The notes: a model not told the origin generated them from the sequence alone. Positions 28,068-36,940 are shown, counted from the stretch's first letter. The stretch is 64,000 nucleotides of DNA from Actinomycetota bacterium (GCA_009701575.1 WLJX01000001.1:1-64000), one strand, 5' to 3'. A program made the numbers and translations.

Positions 28068-28140
28068 GCGGTTTGGTAACCTAGGTGCATTAGTAATAGC
28101 GGAAACAACCGAAAACTCTTTCGAATTGAATTGGAGAAAT

Positions 28141-28674
28141 ATGTCTGGGACGTGTCTAGTTGGCTCAATTTGCAAGAAAAAGGCGATAATCGTGGGAGCT
28201 CTATCTGTGATGATGCTTTTGACCTCTTGCACATTAGATGGTGGAACCGGCAGCGGAAATAAGGAGCAATCAATGGCAAGCAATGAACGTGAATACCTCT
28301 CAGTTTCTGACAACTCCGGAGCTGAACCCACAATTGGCCAACCTGTTGGAAGCGCACCTTCGACTCTGGTAACAAAAGATATTGTCATTGGAACTGGAGC
28401 TGAAGTTTTACCAACATCAACTCTCACTGTTCACTATGTTCTTATCTCTTGGAAAACTGGAAAAGTACTTCAATCTTCTTGGAGCGGACAGCCAGCAATC
28501 TTTCCACTAAGTGGCGTGATTAAGGGTTGGCAAGAAGGAATGCCTGGGATGAAGATTGGTGGCCGACGTTTATTAGTGATCCCTCCTGATTTGGCTTACG
28601 GTCCATCCGGTTCTGGTCCTATTGGCCCAAATGAAACTCTTGCATTTGTTGTTGACGTCGTAAACGTAAACTAA
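28141..28674 (+). CDS. FKBP-type peptidyl-prolyl isomerase lipoprotein
   Basis: A 177-residue exported folding catalyst. Residues 1-32 are a lipoprotein signal: basic KKK, hydrophobic AIIVGALSVMML and the lipobox LLTSC with Cys 32 (approximate). The FKBP domain covers about 75-177, with VHYVLISWKTGKVLQSSW, VIKGWQEGMPGMKIGGRRLLVIPPDLAYG and GPNETLAFVVDVVNV. The start ATG at 28141 has GGAG 4-5 nt upstream. It is divergent from pafB and converges on trmI with only 6 bp between stops. Streptomyces also has FKBP genes beside pafBC. Confidence 0.9.
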   Translation: MSGTCLVGSICKKKAIIVGALSVMMLLTSCTLDGGTGSGNKEQSMASNEREYLSVSDNSGAEPTIGQPVGSAPSTLVTKDIVIGTGAEVLPTSTLTVHYVLISWKTGKVLQSSWSGQPAIFPLSGVIKGWQEGMPGMKIGGRRLLVIPPDLAYGPSGSGPIGPNETLAFVVDVVNVN

Positions 28675-28680
28675 AAGGAT

Positions 28681-29541
28681 TTAACTTTCCGCCTCGCTCG
28701 TTCCGTACGCACCTTTCGATGGTCTACGGCGGCGAGCAGGCGCGATGGTGTTTGGCGCAAGACGTCTAGCCATTATCAAGAATGCAGTGTGTCCAATCAT
28801 TCTATGTTGCGGTCGAACAGCAAGGCCTTCGTGGTGCCAACCTCGAACAATAGTTTCGGTACTTTCTGGTTCCGTGAAGTTCCCAGAGGACTTTATTGCT
28901 TCTGCAGTCTGAGAGAGCTGAGTTGTAGTTGCAACATAGGCGATAAAAACACCGCCGGGTATAAGAACATCACTAGCCATTTGGATGCATTCCCAAGGTG
29001 CCAACATATCTAGTACTACTCGGTCATACATCTGCGTGTGAGGAAATTCTTGAACTGCTCCAAGTTGTAAATTCCAGTTAGCTGGTTTAGATCCGAAATA
29101 ATTAGTTATATTTTTTTCAGCAATAGTTGCGAACTCTTCACGCTTTTCAAATGAATCAAGAGCGCCATTCTCTCCAATTGCCCGCAATAAAGAGATCGAG
29201 AGGGCGCCAGAACCAACTCCCGCTTCCAATACGCGAGAACCTGGTGCTATATCAGCGAAGCCCAAAATCATGGCGGCATCTTTCGGATAAACGATGGTTG
29301 CTCCGCGTGGCATAGCAAGAACATAATCAGCCAATAGTGGTTTAAAGGCTAAGAATTTTAATCCGCCAGTGGTTTCTACTACGGAACCTTCAGGCAACCC
29401 GACAACCTCGTTATGGACAATCCATCCATTATGGGTATGCCACTCTTGATTCAATTGAAGTGTAATTGTGTGCATCTTGCCTTTAGCATCAGTTAATTGC
29501 ACCCGATCGCCAACTTTGAAATTGCGATCCATAGAATTCAT
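28681..29541 (-). CDS. trmI: tRNA (adenine-58-N1)-methyltransferase TrmI
   Basis: Makes m1A58 in the T loop of tRNA. The 286-residue protein has an N-terminal small beta domain (VGDRVQLTDAKGKMHTITL) and a class I SAM methyltransferase domain: GATIVYPKDAAMIL, the glycine loop EAGVGSGALSISLLRAIG, YDRVVLDMLAPWE and the final GHTAFLIMARRLA. It matches Rv2118c, a structurally characterised actinobacterial TrmI. The ATG at 29541 is supported by AGGA 7 nt upstream. In many actinobacteria the proteasomal ATPase gene lies next to it; here FKBP does. Confidence 0.92.
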   Translation of the reverse strand: MNSMDRNFKVGDRVQLTDAKGKMHTITLQLNQEWHTHNGWIVHNEVVGLPEGSVVETTGGLKFLAFKPLLADYVLAMPRGATIVYPKDAAMILGFADIAPGSRVLEAGVGSGALSISLLRAIGENGALDSFEKREEFATIAEKNITNYFGSKPANWNLQLGAVQEFPHTQMYDRVVLDMLAPWECIQMASDVLIPGGVFIAYVATTTQLSQTAEAIKSSGNFTEPESTETIVRGWHHEGLAVRPQHRMIGHTAFLIMARRLAPNTIAPARRRRPSKGAYGTSEAES

Positions 29542-29550
29542 TGGGAAATC

Positions 29551-30195
29551 CTAGTGCAGAGCGAAGAGATCCTCGACGCTCATCCCTTCAAGAGATTTTA
29601 CGACAACAACTTGCTCATCCCCCACAATTTCAATCAGATGTGGAATAGCTACAACATTTGCCCCACTGGCTCGAGCCGAAGCGACACCAGTTCCGGAATC
29701 CTCGAGAATTAAACATTCAGAGATATCTAAACCAAAAAAGTCTGCTGCCTTTAAATAACATTCGGGACTGGGTTTTGACTGAACAACATCATCACTCGAA
29801 ATTAGGAGTTCAAGGCATTTTCCCTCTAAAACGCGAAAGGTTGCTTCGAGCATCTGCCTCGGACTCGCTGAAACTAATGCGAGCCTAATTCCATTATCAG
29901 AGAGCGCCTTCAAAAGTTCTAAAGCTCCTGGCATAAACGTTAGACGCTCTTCAAAGTCAGTGCTGACCATAGAGATCAAAGATTCAATGAAGAACTGCGG
30001 ATTGTTCTGCCCATTAACAAGTGCTGACATGTAATTGCCAGTTTTTTGTATCGGTCCACCAATGCAGTTCATCTGATCTTGAATAGTCCAGGAATAATCA
30101 AATTGAGCCATCAGTTTGACTTCATTCTCAAACCAAAGGGGTTCGCTGTCTATGAGCGTTCCATCCATGTCGAAGAAAACTGCTTTCGGTCTCAT
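29551..30195 (-). CDS. HAD-superfamily phosphatase, beta-phosphoglucomutase-like
   Basis: A 214-residue HAD hydrolase with motif I FFDMDGTLIDSE near the N-terminus, motif II LVSASPR, motif III lysine in VVQSKPSPECYL and motif IV LILEDSGTGVASARASGA. The helical cap is of the beta-phosphoglucomutase/phosphatase subfamily. The substrate cannot be told from sequence. Its ATG overlaps the metH stop by 4 nt, so the two are co-translated, and trmI follows 9 nt later. Confidence 0.85.
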   Translation of the reverse strand: MRPKAVFFDMDGTLIDSEPLWFENEVKLMAQFDYSWTIQDQMNCIGGPIQKTGNYMSALVNGQNNPQFFIESLISMVSTDFEERLTFMPGALELLKALSDNGIRLALVSASPRQMLEATFRVLEGKCLELLISSDDVVQSKPSPECYLKAADFFGLDISECLILEDSGTGVASARASGANVVAIPHLIEIVGDEQVVVVKSLEGMSVEDLFALH

Positions 30196-33100
30196 GTTGC
30201 GTTGAAGTACTTAGCTTCTGGGTGGTGAACAACTATTGCCGAAGTTGATTGCTCTGGATGTAGTTGGAATTCTTCGCTAAGTTCCACGCCGATACGTTCT
30301 GGTTCGAGCAATTCACAGAGTTGACGTTGTTGTTCAAGGTCAGGACAAGCGGGATAGCCGAACGAATAGCGCGAGCCTCGATACCCTTGGTCTAGGATTT
30401 CAGAAATATCCTTCGAATCCTCTTTCGAGAAACCTAGCTCCTCTCGGATGCGACCATGCCAGTGTTCGGCTAGGGCCTCCGTTAATTGAACAGAAAGTCC
30501 ATGTAACTCTAAATATTCACGGTACTCATTCGCTGCGAATAACTTTGAAGTTGCATCACTAACGCTCTGCCCCATTGTTACAACGTGAAAAGCAACTGTA
30601 TCTAACTCCCCTGAATCTTTACTTCGGAAGAAGTCACTCAAACATAATCTTCGATCGCGGCTCTGTCTTGGGAATGAAAAGCGGGTGCGCTCTTTGCCCT
30701 TCTCCGGACCTTCGTGATGGAGAATTACTAAGTCATTGCCTTCGCTGTAACAAGGGAAATATCCATAAACTACTGCTGCGTTTAACCAACCATTTGCTTG
30801 AACATCATTAAGCAAGGTACGCAATCGAGGTCGGCCCTCACTTTCAACCATCGCTTCGTATTCTCCGCGCTTGCCTTGTAAACCCCATTGCCCAACAAAT
30901 AGTGCACGTTCATCGAGCGCACCAAGGTAGGAAGCTAGTTGAATTCCCTTGACGATGCGAGATCCATAAAACGGAGGCTTAGGCAATTCGTTATCTGAGA
31001 GAACATCGCTTCGATTTGTATCAAGATTTGGTTCACGATTGGCTCGCGTATTTGGAGTTCTTCGCTCACGAAGTGGAGGAAGAGTGACCGAAGTATCCCC
31101 TCGTTTAATTGCCATCATCGAATCCATAAGATTCAAACCTTCGAAAGCATCCTTCGCATATCGAACGGTTCCATCAAACTCTCCAGCAAGATCTTGCTCA
31201 ACGAAACTTCGAGTAAGGGCCGCTCCACCTAAAATAATTGGCCACTTTGTTGCAAGGCCCCGCGATGAAAGTTCTTCTAAGTTCTCCCTCATAATTACCG
31301 TTGATTTAACCAAAAGCCCTGACATTCCGATTACATCCACGTCAGATTCGGTTGCAGAATCGATAATCTGATTTACAGTCTGCTTGATACCGATATTCAC
31401 GGTGGTATAACCATTATTGGAGAGAATAATGTCTACCAAGTTTTTACCAATATCGTGTACATCGCCCTTAACGGTCGCAAGCAATATTTTTCCTTTCCCA
31501 GCGTCATCGCTCTTCTCCATGTGGGGTTCTAAGAAGGCTACGGCGCTCTTCATAACTTCTGCAGATTGAAGAACGAAGGGAAGTTGCATCTGTCCGCTGC
31601 CGAAGAGCTCTCCCACCTTTTTCATACCGGTCAAAAGATGTTCATTAATAATGACAAGTGGTTTAATGCCATTAGACATCGCCTCTTGAAGATCAATTTC
31701 TAGCCCAACTTTTTCCCCATCAATAATTCTTCGCTCAAGTCTTTCAATTAGTGGAAGCGCTGCAAGCTCTGCCGCTCTAGTTAATTTGGAAGATTTTGTT
31801 TCAACACCATCAAAGAGTTCTAGATAAATAGATAGTGGGTCGTATGTGCAATTACCACTCTCATCAAATTTACGTCGGTCATATACCAAATCGAGGGCAA
31901 TTTCTAACTCCTCAGGCTTGATACGTGCTATCGGCGTGATTTTTGACGGGTGAACAATTGCTGAGTCCAGTCCAACCTTGACTGCTTCTGCAAGGAATAC
32001 TGAGTTAAGAACAATTCGAGCGGCTGGGTTCAATCCGAATGAAACATTTGATACACCGAGCGTTGTTTGAACGTCTGGATACTTTGATTTCAACTCTGCG
32101 ATTGCATTAAGCGTTTCGATTCCATCGCGCCTGGTCTCTTCTTGACCCGTTGCAATTGGGAAGGTAAGGCAGTCAATCAAAATGTCACTCGTCAACATTC
32201 CCCAATTTTTCGTTAAATCTTCAATCAAACGTGATGCGACTGCAACTTTCCATTCTTGAGTACGGGCCTGGCCAGTCTCATCGATAGTTAAGGCAACAAC
32301 AGCGGCACCATGTTCTTTAACAAGCGGCATAATCTTTGCAAATCTAGACGTTGGCCCATCGCCATCTTCGTAGTTCACAGAGTTGATAACTGAGCGACCA
32401 CCCAAATGTTCAAGTCCGGCCTTCAAAACTGCTGGCTCGGTCGAATCGAGGACAATTGGAAGCGTAGAACTTGTAGCTAGCCTTGATGCAAGTTCATTCA
32501 TGTCGGCAACGCCATCTCGCCCAACGTAATCAACCGAAAGATCAAGCATATGCGCGCCATCGCGAATTTGGTCGCGCGCTATTTCAATGCAACTCTGCCA
32601 ATCTTCTACTAAGAGCGCATCTCTAAAGGCCCGCGAACCATTTGCATTAGCCCGCTCCCCAATCGACATATAGGTTAGATCTTGTCTAAATGGAACGAAT
32701 TGGTAGAGCGAGGATGCACCAATCTCTCGATCCACGTTACGTTTTACAATTGGGCGTTTATCCAATTTTGCGACAACGGCTTTCATGTGTTCTGGTGTTG
32801 TACCGCAGCAACCACCAACCAGAGTCAAACCATACGACTCAACAAAATCATCTAAGTAATCGGCTAGTTCAACTGGACCAAGTGGGTAGGTCGCACCCTT
32901 TGGACCGAGTTGTGGAAGTCCGGCATTTGGCATAACTGATATCCCGATTGAACTATTTTTGGATAAAACTCTTAAATGTTCGCTCATTTCTGCTGGACCA
33001 GTTGCACAATTCAATCCAATTAAATCTATTTCCAGAGGTTCTAGCGCGTTTAGCGCCGCTCCTATTTCTGAACCCAACAACATGGTTCCTGTTGCTTCTA

Positions 33101-33680
33101 CTGTCACTTGGGCGATTAAAACGATATCGCGATCACATTTATCTATCGCTTCACGTCCGCCATTTATCGCTGCTTTAGCTTGCAAAAGATCTTGAGTAGT
33201 CTCGATGAGCAAGGCATCCACGCCGCTATCGAGGAGCCCCATAGAAGCTGTGTAATAAGCCTCTTTCAACTTCACGTATTCGGTATGTCCCAGAGTTGGA
33301 AGTTTTGTCCCGGGTCCAAGTGATCCGAGAACCCAACGAGGTTTATCTGCAGTACTAAATTCCTCAGCAACTTCCTTTGCAAGTTTTCCACCAGCGTAGG
33401 CGAGTTCATAAATTCGCTCTTCGATTCCGTATTCTGCAAGATTCGCCCAATTTGCTCCAAAGGTATTTGTCTCAATCGCATCCACACCAACTTCGAGATA
33501 TTTACGATGGACTGATTTAACCAATTCAGGTTGAGACACATTTAGAATCTCATTGCAGCCTTCATGACCTTGGAAATCTTCAAGAGAAGGATTCGCTTCC
33601 TGCAACATCGTCCCCATTGCGCCGTCGGCAATAATCACACGCTCTAACATTGCGCTTCGCAGTGAGGATGACGTCTTCAT
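30192..33680 (-). CDS. metH: Cobalamin-dependent methionine synthase
   Basis: Transfers the methyl group of 5-methyltetrahydrofolate to homocysteine via methylcobalamin. The 1162-residue chain shows the full order. The homocysteine-binding barrel (IADGAMGTMLQEANP; zinc cysteines in GLNCATGP and VGGCCGTTPEHM) comes first, then the pterin domain (TYMSIGERANANGS). The cap and B12-binding domain follow with the cobalt-ligand motif DVHDIGKNLVDIIL near residue 740. The SAM-dependent activation domain ends the chain (QGYRGSRYSFGYPACPDLEQQ). No cobalamin riboswitch fits in the 16-bp gap to mshC. Confidence 0.96.
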   Translation of the reverse strand: MKTSSSLRSAMLERVIIADGAMGTMLQEANPSLEDFQGHEGCNEILNVSQPELVKSVHRKYLEVGVDAIETNTFGANWANLAEYGIEERIYELAYAGGKLAKEVAEEFSTADKPRWVLGSLGPGTKLPTLGHTEYVKLKEAYYTASMGLLDSGVDALLIETTQDLLQAKAAINGGREAIDKCDRDIVLIAQVTVEATGTMLLGSEIGAALNALEPLEIDLIGLNCATGPAEMSEHLRVLSKNSSIGISVMPNAGLPQLGPKGATYPLGPVELADYLDDFVESYGLTLVGGCCGTTPEHMKAVVAKLDKRPIVKRNVDREIGASSLYQFVPFRQDLTYMSIGERANANGSRAFRDALLVEDWQSCIEIARDQIRDGAHMLDLSVDYVGRDGVADMNELASRLATSSTLPIVLDSTEPAVLKAGLEHLGGRSVINSVNYEDGDGPTSRFAKIMPLVKEHGAAVVALTIDETGQARTQEWKVAVASRLIEDLTKNWGMLTSDILIDCLTFPIATGQEETRRDGIETLNAIAELKSKYPDVQTTLGVSNVSFGLNPAARIVLNSVFLAEAVKVGLDSAIVHPSKITPIARIKPEELEIALDLVYDRRKFDESGNCTYDPLSIYLELFDGVETKSSKLTRAAELAALPLIERLERRIIDGEKVGLEIDLQEAMSNGIKPLVIINEHLLTGMKKVGELFGSGQMQLPFVLQSAEVMKSAVAFLEPHMEKSDDAGKGKILLATVKGDVHDIGKNLVDIILSNNGYTTVNIGIKQTVNQIIDSATESDVDVIGMSGLLVKSTVIMRENLEELSSRGLATKWPIILGGAALTRSFVEQDLAGEFDGTVRYAKDAFEGLNLMDSMMAIKRGDTSVTLPPLRERRTPNTRANREPNLDTNRSDVLSDNELPKPPFYGSRIVKGIQLASYLGALDERALFVGQWGLQGKRGEYEAMVESEGRPRLRTLLNDVQANGWLNAAVVYGYFPCYSEGNDLVILHHEGPEKGKERTRFSFPRQSRDRRLCLSDFFRSKDSGELDTVAFHVVTMGQSVSDATSKLFAANEYREYLELHGLSVQLTEALAEHWHGRIREELGFSKEDSKDISEILDQGYRGSRYSFGYPACPDLEQQRQLCELLEPERIGVELSEEFQLHPEQSTSAIVVHHPEAKYFNAT

Positions 33681-33696
33681 TAAGGATAAGGCTACC

Positions 33697-34938
33697 TTAG
33701 AGCGCTAGACCCAAAGCCGCATCAATGAATCTCGAGAGCTCACCAACACTGCCTCCGATTTCACCTCTCTCGGTTTGCTCTGCCCAATCATCAAGTGCTA
33801 AAAGTGCTTCGGGAGTATCCAAGTTATTTGCGATATTCGCTGCTATTTCACTAATGACTTTTTCAGTGGGTGCTACTTCGATTCTTGCTAAAGCGCTTCG
33901 AATTCTTGCAATACGCACCTCCGATTTTTGAAGAGTTTTCTCATGCCACATTCGATCAGATGAATAATTCTCGCTCAAGAGCGCATGTCTGATAACCATG
34001 GGGTCGATGCCCGCTTTTAGTAAATTTGAAACTAGAACAAGATTGCCTTTGCTCTTGCTCATCTTCTCGCCATCTAAACCAACCATTCCAGCATGAACAT
34101 AAGCAGATGCAAATTCCGTATCAGTTAACGCCTTACCGATTGCAGCTGTCATGAAGTGGTGCGGAAATATTAGATCGCTTCCTCCACCTTGGAGATTTAT
34201 AGCGAAATCACTCTTAATAGTGCCAGCCAAATAATTTCGGCCAATCAAATTTTCTAACGCAATCACTGAACATTCCACATGCCAGCCGGGGCGACCAAAG
34301 CCCATTTTCGAACTCCAACCTGGTTCATTGTCCTTGTTCGCAACCCAAACAATTGGATCTAATGCGTTCTCCTTGCCTGGCGTACTTGGATCACCACCAC
34401 GTTGCGCAAAGATTGAAGTTGCTTCATAAATTGGAATCGTGAGCAGTGGCAAATGCGCCGAGATTCGGAAATAGATATTTCCATTGAGCTCATAGGTAAA
34501 CCCATCGGAAACTAATTTCTCAATGGCAACAATTATCGATTCCATCGCATGTGTTACTGCGACGTAATCTTTAGGCGGTAGTACTCGGAGGGCAGCCATA
34601 TCGCTCTCGAAGAGGGCAACTTGCGACTCCCCCAGCTCTTCCCATGATTGGTTATCGCGCTTTGCTCGCTCAAACAGTGGATCATCAATATCTGTAATAT
34701 TTTCGACGAAATCAACTTTGTGACCAGCTAGTTTGAGATAGCGATTAATTACATCGAAAGTTACATAGGTTGCAGCGTGTCCTAAATGGGTAGCGTCGTA
34801 AGGAGTAATTCCACATACATACATTCGAAATACATTTTTTGAATCCTCGGCGTCAAAAGTGCCAGATGTCGTCTTTATCCGCAATGTTGGCATGATGAGG
34901 TCAGTGCGGGGAATGGTTACCGCGGGCCAGTTAGTCAC
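33697..34938 (-). CDS. mshC: MshC, cysteine:glucosaminyl-inositol ligase (mycothiol synthesis)
   Basis: Joins cysteine to 1-O-(2-amino-2-deoxy-glucopyranosyl)-inositol using ATP, the third step to mycothiol. The 413-residue protein is a CysS paralogue told apart by MYVCGITPYDATHLGHAATYVTFD, where cysteinyl-tRNA synthetases have GPTVYD. It retains the HxGH-type (HLGHA) and KMSKS motifs and the zinc-binding cysteine/histidines, and lacks the tRNA anticodon domain. GTG at 34938 is supported by a -10 six nt upstream. It shows that the organism makes mycothiol. Confidence 0.94.
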   Translation of the reverse strand: MTNWPAVTIPRTDLIMPTLRIKTTSGTFDAEDSKNVFRMYVCGITPYDATHLGHAATYVTFDVINRYLKLAGHKVDFVENITDIDDPLFERAKRDNQSWEELGESQVALFESDMAALRVLPPKDYVAVTHAMESIIVAIEKLVSDGFTYELNGNIYFRISAHLPLLTIPIYEATSIFAQRGGDPSTPGKENALDPIVWVANKDNEPGWSSKMGFGRPGWHVECSVIALENLIGRNYLAGTIKSDFAINLQGGGSDLIFPHHFMTAAIGKALTDTEFASAYVHAGMVGLDGEKMSKSKGNLVLVSNLLKAGIDPMVIRHALLSENYSSDRMWHEKTLQKSEVRIARIRSALARIEVAPTEKVISEIAANIANNLDTPEALLALDDWAEQTERGEIGGSVGELSRFIDAALGLAL

Positions 34939-34944
34939 GTGCCT

Positions 34945-34950
34945 ATCGTA
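34945..34950 (-). promoter_or_regulatory. -10 element, leaderless promoter of mshC
   Basis: On the minus strand TACGAT (34950-34945) is followed by 6 nt (AGGCAC) and the GTG at 34938. It lies just after the stop of the upstream gene, so mshC may have its own promoter. Confidence 0.6.
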
Positions 34951-34971
34951 GATTAGAAGGCTTGGGATTTC

Positions 34972-35658
34972 TTAATATGGCGGCCACGGGACTGCAGGCC
35001 AATCACTGTTTGGAAGTGGGAATTTAGCCTCAACCAATAGATTGCGAATTCTCGTCTGCAGCGCATCTACTTCAGCACCTGTTAACAGTGATTGCAAGTA
35101 ATCAACATCCAAATCATTGAGAAGTTGACTCAACTGTTCAATCTCGGCAGAAAAGAGTGAGGTATCAGCAAATTGCCAGATAACTGTTCGAAGTTTGTTC
35201 TCTTCATGAAAAGAAACTCCATGATCACAGCCGTAGATTTTTTCATCTGTGGTGATCAAGATATGTCCAAATTTGCGATCCGCGTTATTCACTACGACAT
35301 CGAAGAGCGCCATGTTCCTCAATTCGGGGGAACTCACTTGTGCAATCGCCACAATATCCTTTGAATCATCAACTTCTATCCAACGTTGTACAGCACCCAT
35401 TCCAAAAGGTCCGTCGCGTAGAACCGTTTTTGGTACTAAACCAAAGTTACCGACTTCGCTTATGTAAAATGCAGCCACTTCTCGTGAGGCTAAGTTCCCA
35501 TCTGGAAAATCCCACAGCGGCCTTTCTCCCGAGATGGGTTTGTAAATGGCCTGCGCGCCATCCTCTAACTGGCACAGTAGCGAAGCATTTGAAGCGTCAA
35601 CCAGGCGTCCTAACACTTCCAATTCGCCGGTAATCAAAACTTTATCTTCGGTATCCAT
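34972..35658 (-). CDS. SCO1664-family protein, PI3/4-kinase-like fold
   Basis: A 228-residue member of an uncharacterised actinobacterial family. It carries elements that resemble the PI3/4-kinase and HipA kinase fold: QAIYKPISGERPLW (candidate ATP-binding lysine), REVAAFYISE (candidate helix-C glutamate), a catalytic-loop-like DVVVNNADRKFGHIL and a metal-binding-like YGCDHGVSFH. I infer an ATP-dependent kinase; the substrate is unknown. The ATG at 35658 is chosen because GAGGG lies just upstream; it overlaps the DUF3090 gene by 17 nt in another frame. Always seen with the next two genes, near mshC. Confidence 0.75.
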   Translation of the reverse strand: MDTEDKVLITGELEVLGRLVDASNASLLCQLEDGAQAIYKPISGERPLWDFPDGNLASREVAAFYISEVGNFGLVPKTVLRDGPFGMGAVQRWIEVDDSKDIVAIAQVSSPELRNMALFDVVVNNADRKFGHILITTDEKIYGCDHGVSFHEENKLRTVIWQFADTSLFSAEIEQLSQLLNDLDVDYLQSLLTGAEVDALQTRIRNLLVEAKFPLPNSDWPAVPWPPY

Positions 35659-36211
35659 TAGCCCTCGGACATAAATGACCTGCTGTATCGATTGGCAATC
35701 CACAGAACGGACACACTGGGCGACCTGATTTCACAATCTTTTCCGCCCGATTGCAGAAACCTTTTACTTGATTGAGTCGAACAGTTAGGCGTAATAAATC
35801 AGGAGGATCTTCAACTTCTGCCAGATCTTCCTCATCTGAGATCAATTCCGTAAATTCACCATCAGCGATTGACTGAATCTCAACACTAACTCGTTGCGAA
35901 TCTGGATCCCACGATATTCCCATTACGCCAGCTTTGAACTCCTCATCAATCGGAAATTCCAAACCTTCATTGTCGATAACTGGTGCAAGGCCTAACTCAT
36001 CCAGGCTGGCCAACTTGCTTCTGCGAACTTCAGTAAGCAATTCCAGAAGGCGTTCACTCAACGCAACTACTTGAGACTTCTCGACCGCAACTGTGGTGAT
36101 TCCCGCAACTGAACGTACCTGAATGTAAAAAGCTCGCTCTCCAGGAGAACCAACTGTTCCTACTATAAATCGCGCGGCCTCTTCATGTTCGAAAATTATC
36201 CGATCGCTCAT
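35642..36211 (-). CDS. DUF3090 zinc-ribbon-like protein
   Basis: A 189-residue conserved actinobacterial protein. The N-terminal part (FEHEEAARFIVGTVGSPGERAFYIQVRSVAGITTVAVEK) is a beta-rich domain. The C-terminus has CPFCGLPIDTAGHLCPRANG, a likely zinc site (CxxC...HxC). No enzyme motif is seen. It is coupled on both sides: a 4-nt overlap with the phosphatase gene upstream and 17 nt with the kinase-like gene downstream. The tight linkage suggests a three-part module in which this protein may be an adaptor; that is inference. Confidence 0.78.
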   Translation of the reverse strand: MSDRIIFEHEEAARFIVGTVGSPGERAFYIQVRSVAGITTVAVEKSQVVALSERLLELLTEVRRSKLASLDELGLAPVIDNEGLEFPIDEEFKAGVMGISWDPDSQRVSVEIQSIADGEFTELISDEEDLAEVEDPPDLLRLTVRLNQVKGFCNRAEKIVKSGRPVCPFCGLPIDTAGHLCPRANGYRR

Positions 36212-36891
36212 TTTCGCTTAGCCCCACTGTCGCCGCCCAAATTAATCTTCTGGATATCTCTTTCGGGTAAATCCTCATCACGTAAATGTGTAGTGCTGTT
36301 TATAGTTTTTAAACTAACTCGATCATCCGAAATTTCAAGAATAGTTATTGAAGCCGGATCAATGCTCAACCGTTGGAAGGAATCAAGTGGTAGCCCTATC
36401 AACCCAGCAACAATTGCTTTTATGACATCTCCGTGTGAGCAAATCAAGATCTCTGACCCTGGATTTGCTACGTTTTGAACGCTCTCCATCGCTCGAGTCT
36501 GCATCTCCATAAAGCTCTCACCATTCGGAAAACGGACCAAACTTGGTCTATTTTGAATAGTCTTCCAAAGTTTAGTTCGGGCAAGTGATACCAATTTCTT
36601 ACCTGACCAATCACCATATTCCATCTCAATTACACCATCAAGAGATTCAATTTTTGCACCGTTGGTGATTGCAACTAATGGTTCAAGGGTTTCTAAACAT
36701 CTCGGCAAGGGACTGCTATAAAACGAATCAAATTTCCTACTCTTTAACTCCTGCGCAACTGATAGGGATTGTTTAACTCCAAGTTTGGACAGTGAAACCT
36801 TAAAATCCCTGCTGGCTAGTATCGCCTTTGCATTCGCAGTCGAATGTCCATGTCTGACGAGATAAATCACTGCTGGTTTATTGGCGCGCAC
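36208..36891 (-). CDS. Histidine phosphatase (MSMEG_4193 family)
   Basis: A histidine-phosphatase-superfamily protein of about 227 residues. It has the catalytic LVRHGHSTANAKA, the FDSFYSSPLPRCLETLEPL arginine, the EMEYGDWSG glutamate and the second histidine in ILICSHGDVIKAIVAG. The family is often annotated as putative phosphomutase, but the motif set fits a phosphatase equally well. I prefer the GTG at 36891 (a -10 sits 7 nt upstream and it gives the short N-terminus usual for the family); GTG at 36924 would add 11 residues. First gene of the trio with DUF3090 and SCO1664. Confidence 0.8.
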   Translation of the reverse strand: MRANKPAVIYLVRHGHSTANAKAILASRDFKVSLSKLGVKQSLSVAQELKSRKFDSFYSSPLPRCLETLEPLVAITNGAKIESLDGVIEMEYGDWSGKKLVSLARTKLWKTIQNRPSLVRFPNGESFMEMQTRAMESVQNVANPGSEILICSHGDVIKAIVAGLIGLPLDSFQRLSIDPASITILEISDDRVSLKTINSTTHLRDEDLPERDIQKINLGGDSGAKRK

Positions 36892-36898
36892 ACGGGCA

Positions 36899-36904
36899 AG
36901 GTTA
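36899..36904 (-). promoter_or_regulatory. -10 element, probable leaderless promoter of the phosphatase trio
   Basis: On the minus strand TAACCT (36904-36899) is followed by 7 nt (TGCCCGT) and the GTG at 36891. The stretch GGTAACCTTGCCC is close to the aroH promoter (GGTAACATTGCCC). Confidence 0.5.
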
Positions 36905-36928
36905 CCGATTAAATGAAGAGCCACTTGC

Positions 36929-36934
36929 TAGGGT
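36929..36934 (+). promoter_or_regulatory. -10 element, leaderless promoter of the aldo/keto reductase
   Basis: TAGGGT is followed by 6 nt (GTCGAC) and the ATG at 36941. It is divergent from the phosphatase-trio promoter, the two -10 boxes lying 24 bp apart. Confidence 0.65.
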
Positions 36935-36940
36935 GTCGAC

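Noticed and set aside
28079..28086. ACCTAGGT shared with the gcvP palindrome
   Set aside because: An 8-bp palindrome is expected about once per window by chance, and the flanks differ from the gcvP site.
30192..33696. Possible cobalamin riboswitch for metH
   Set aside because: Only 16 bp separate metH from mshC, far too little for the aptamer, and no B12-box-like sequence was seen.
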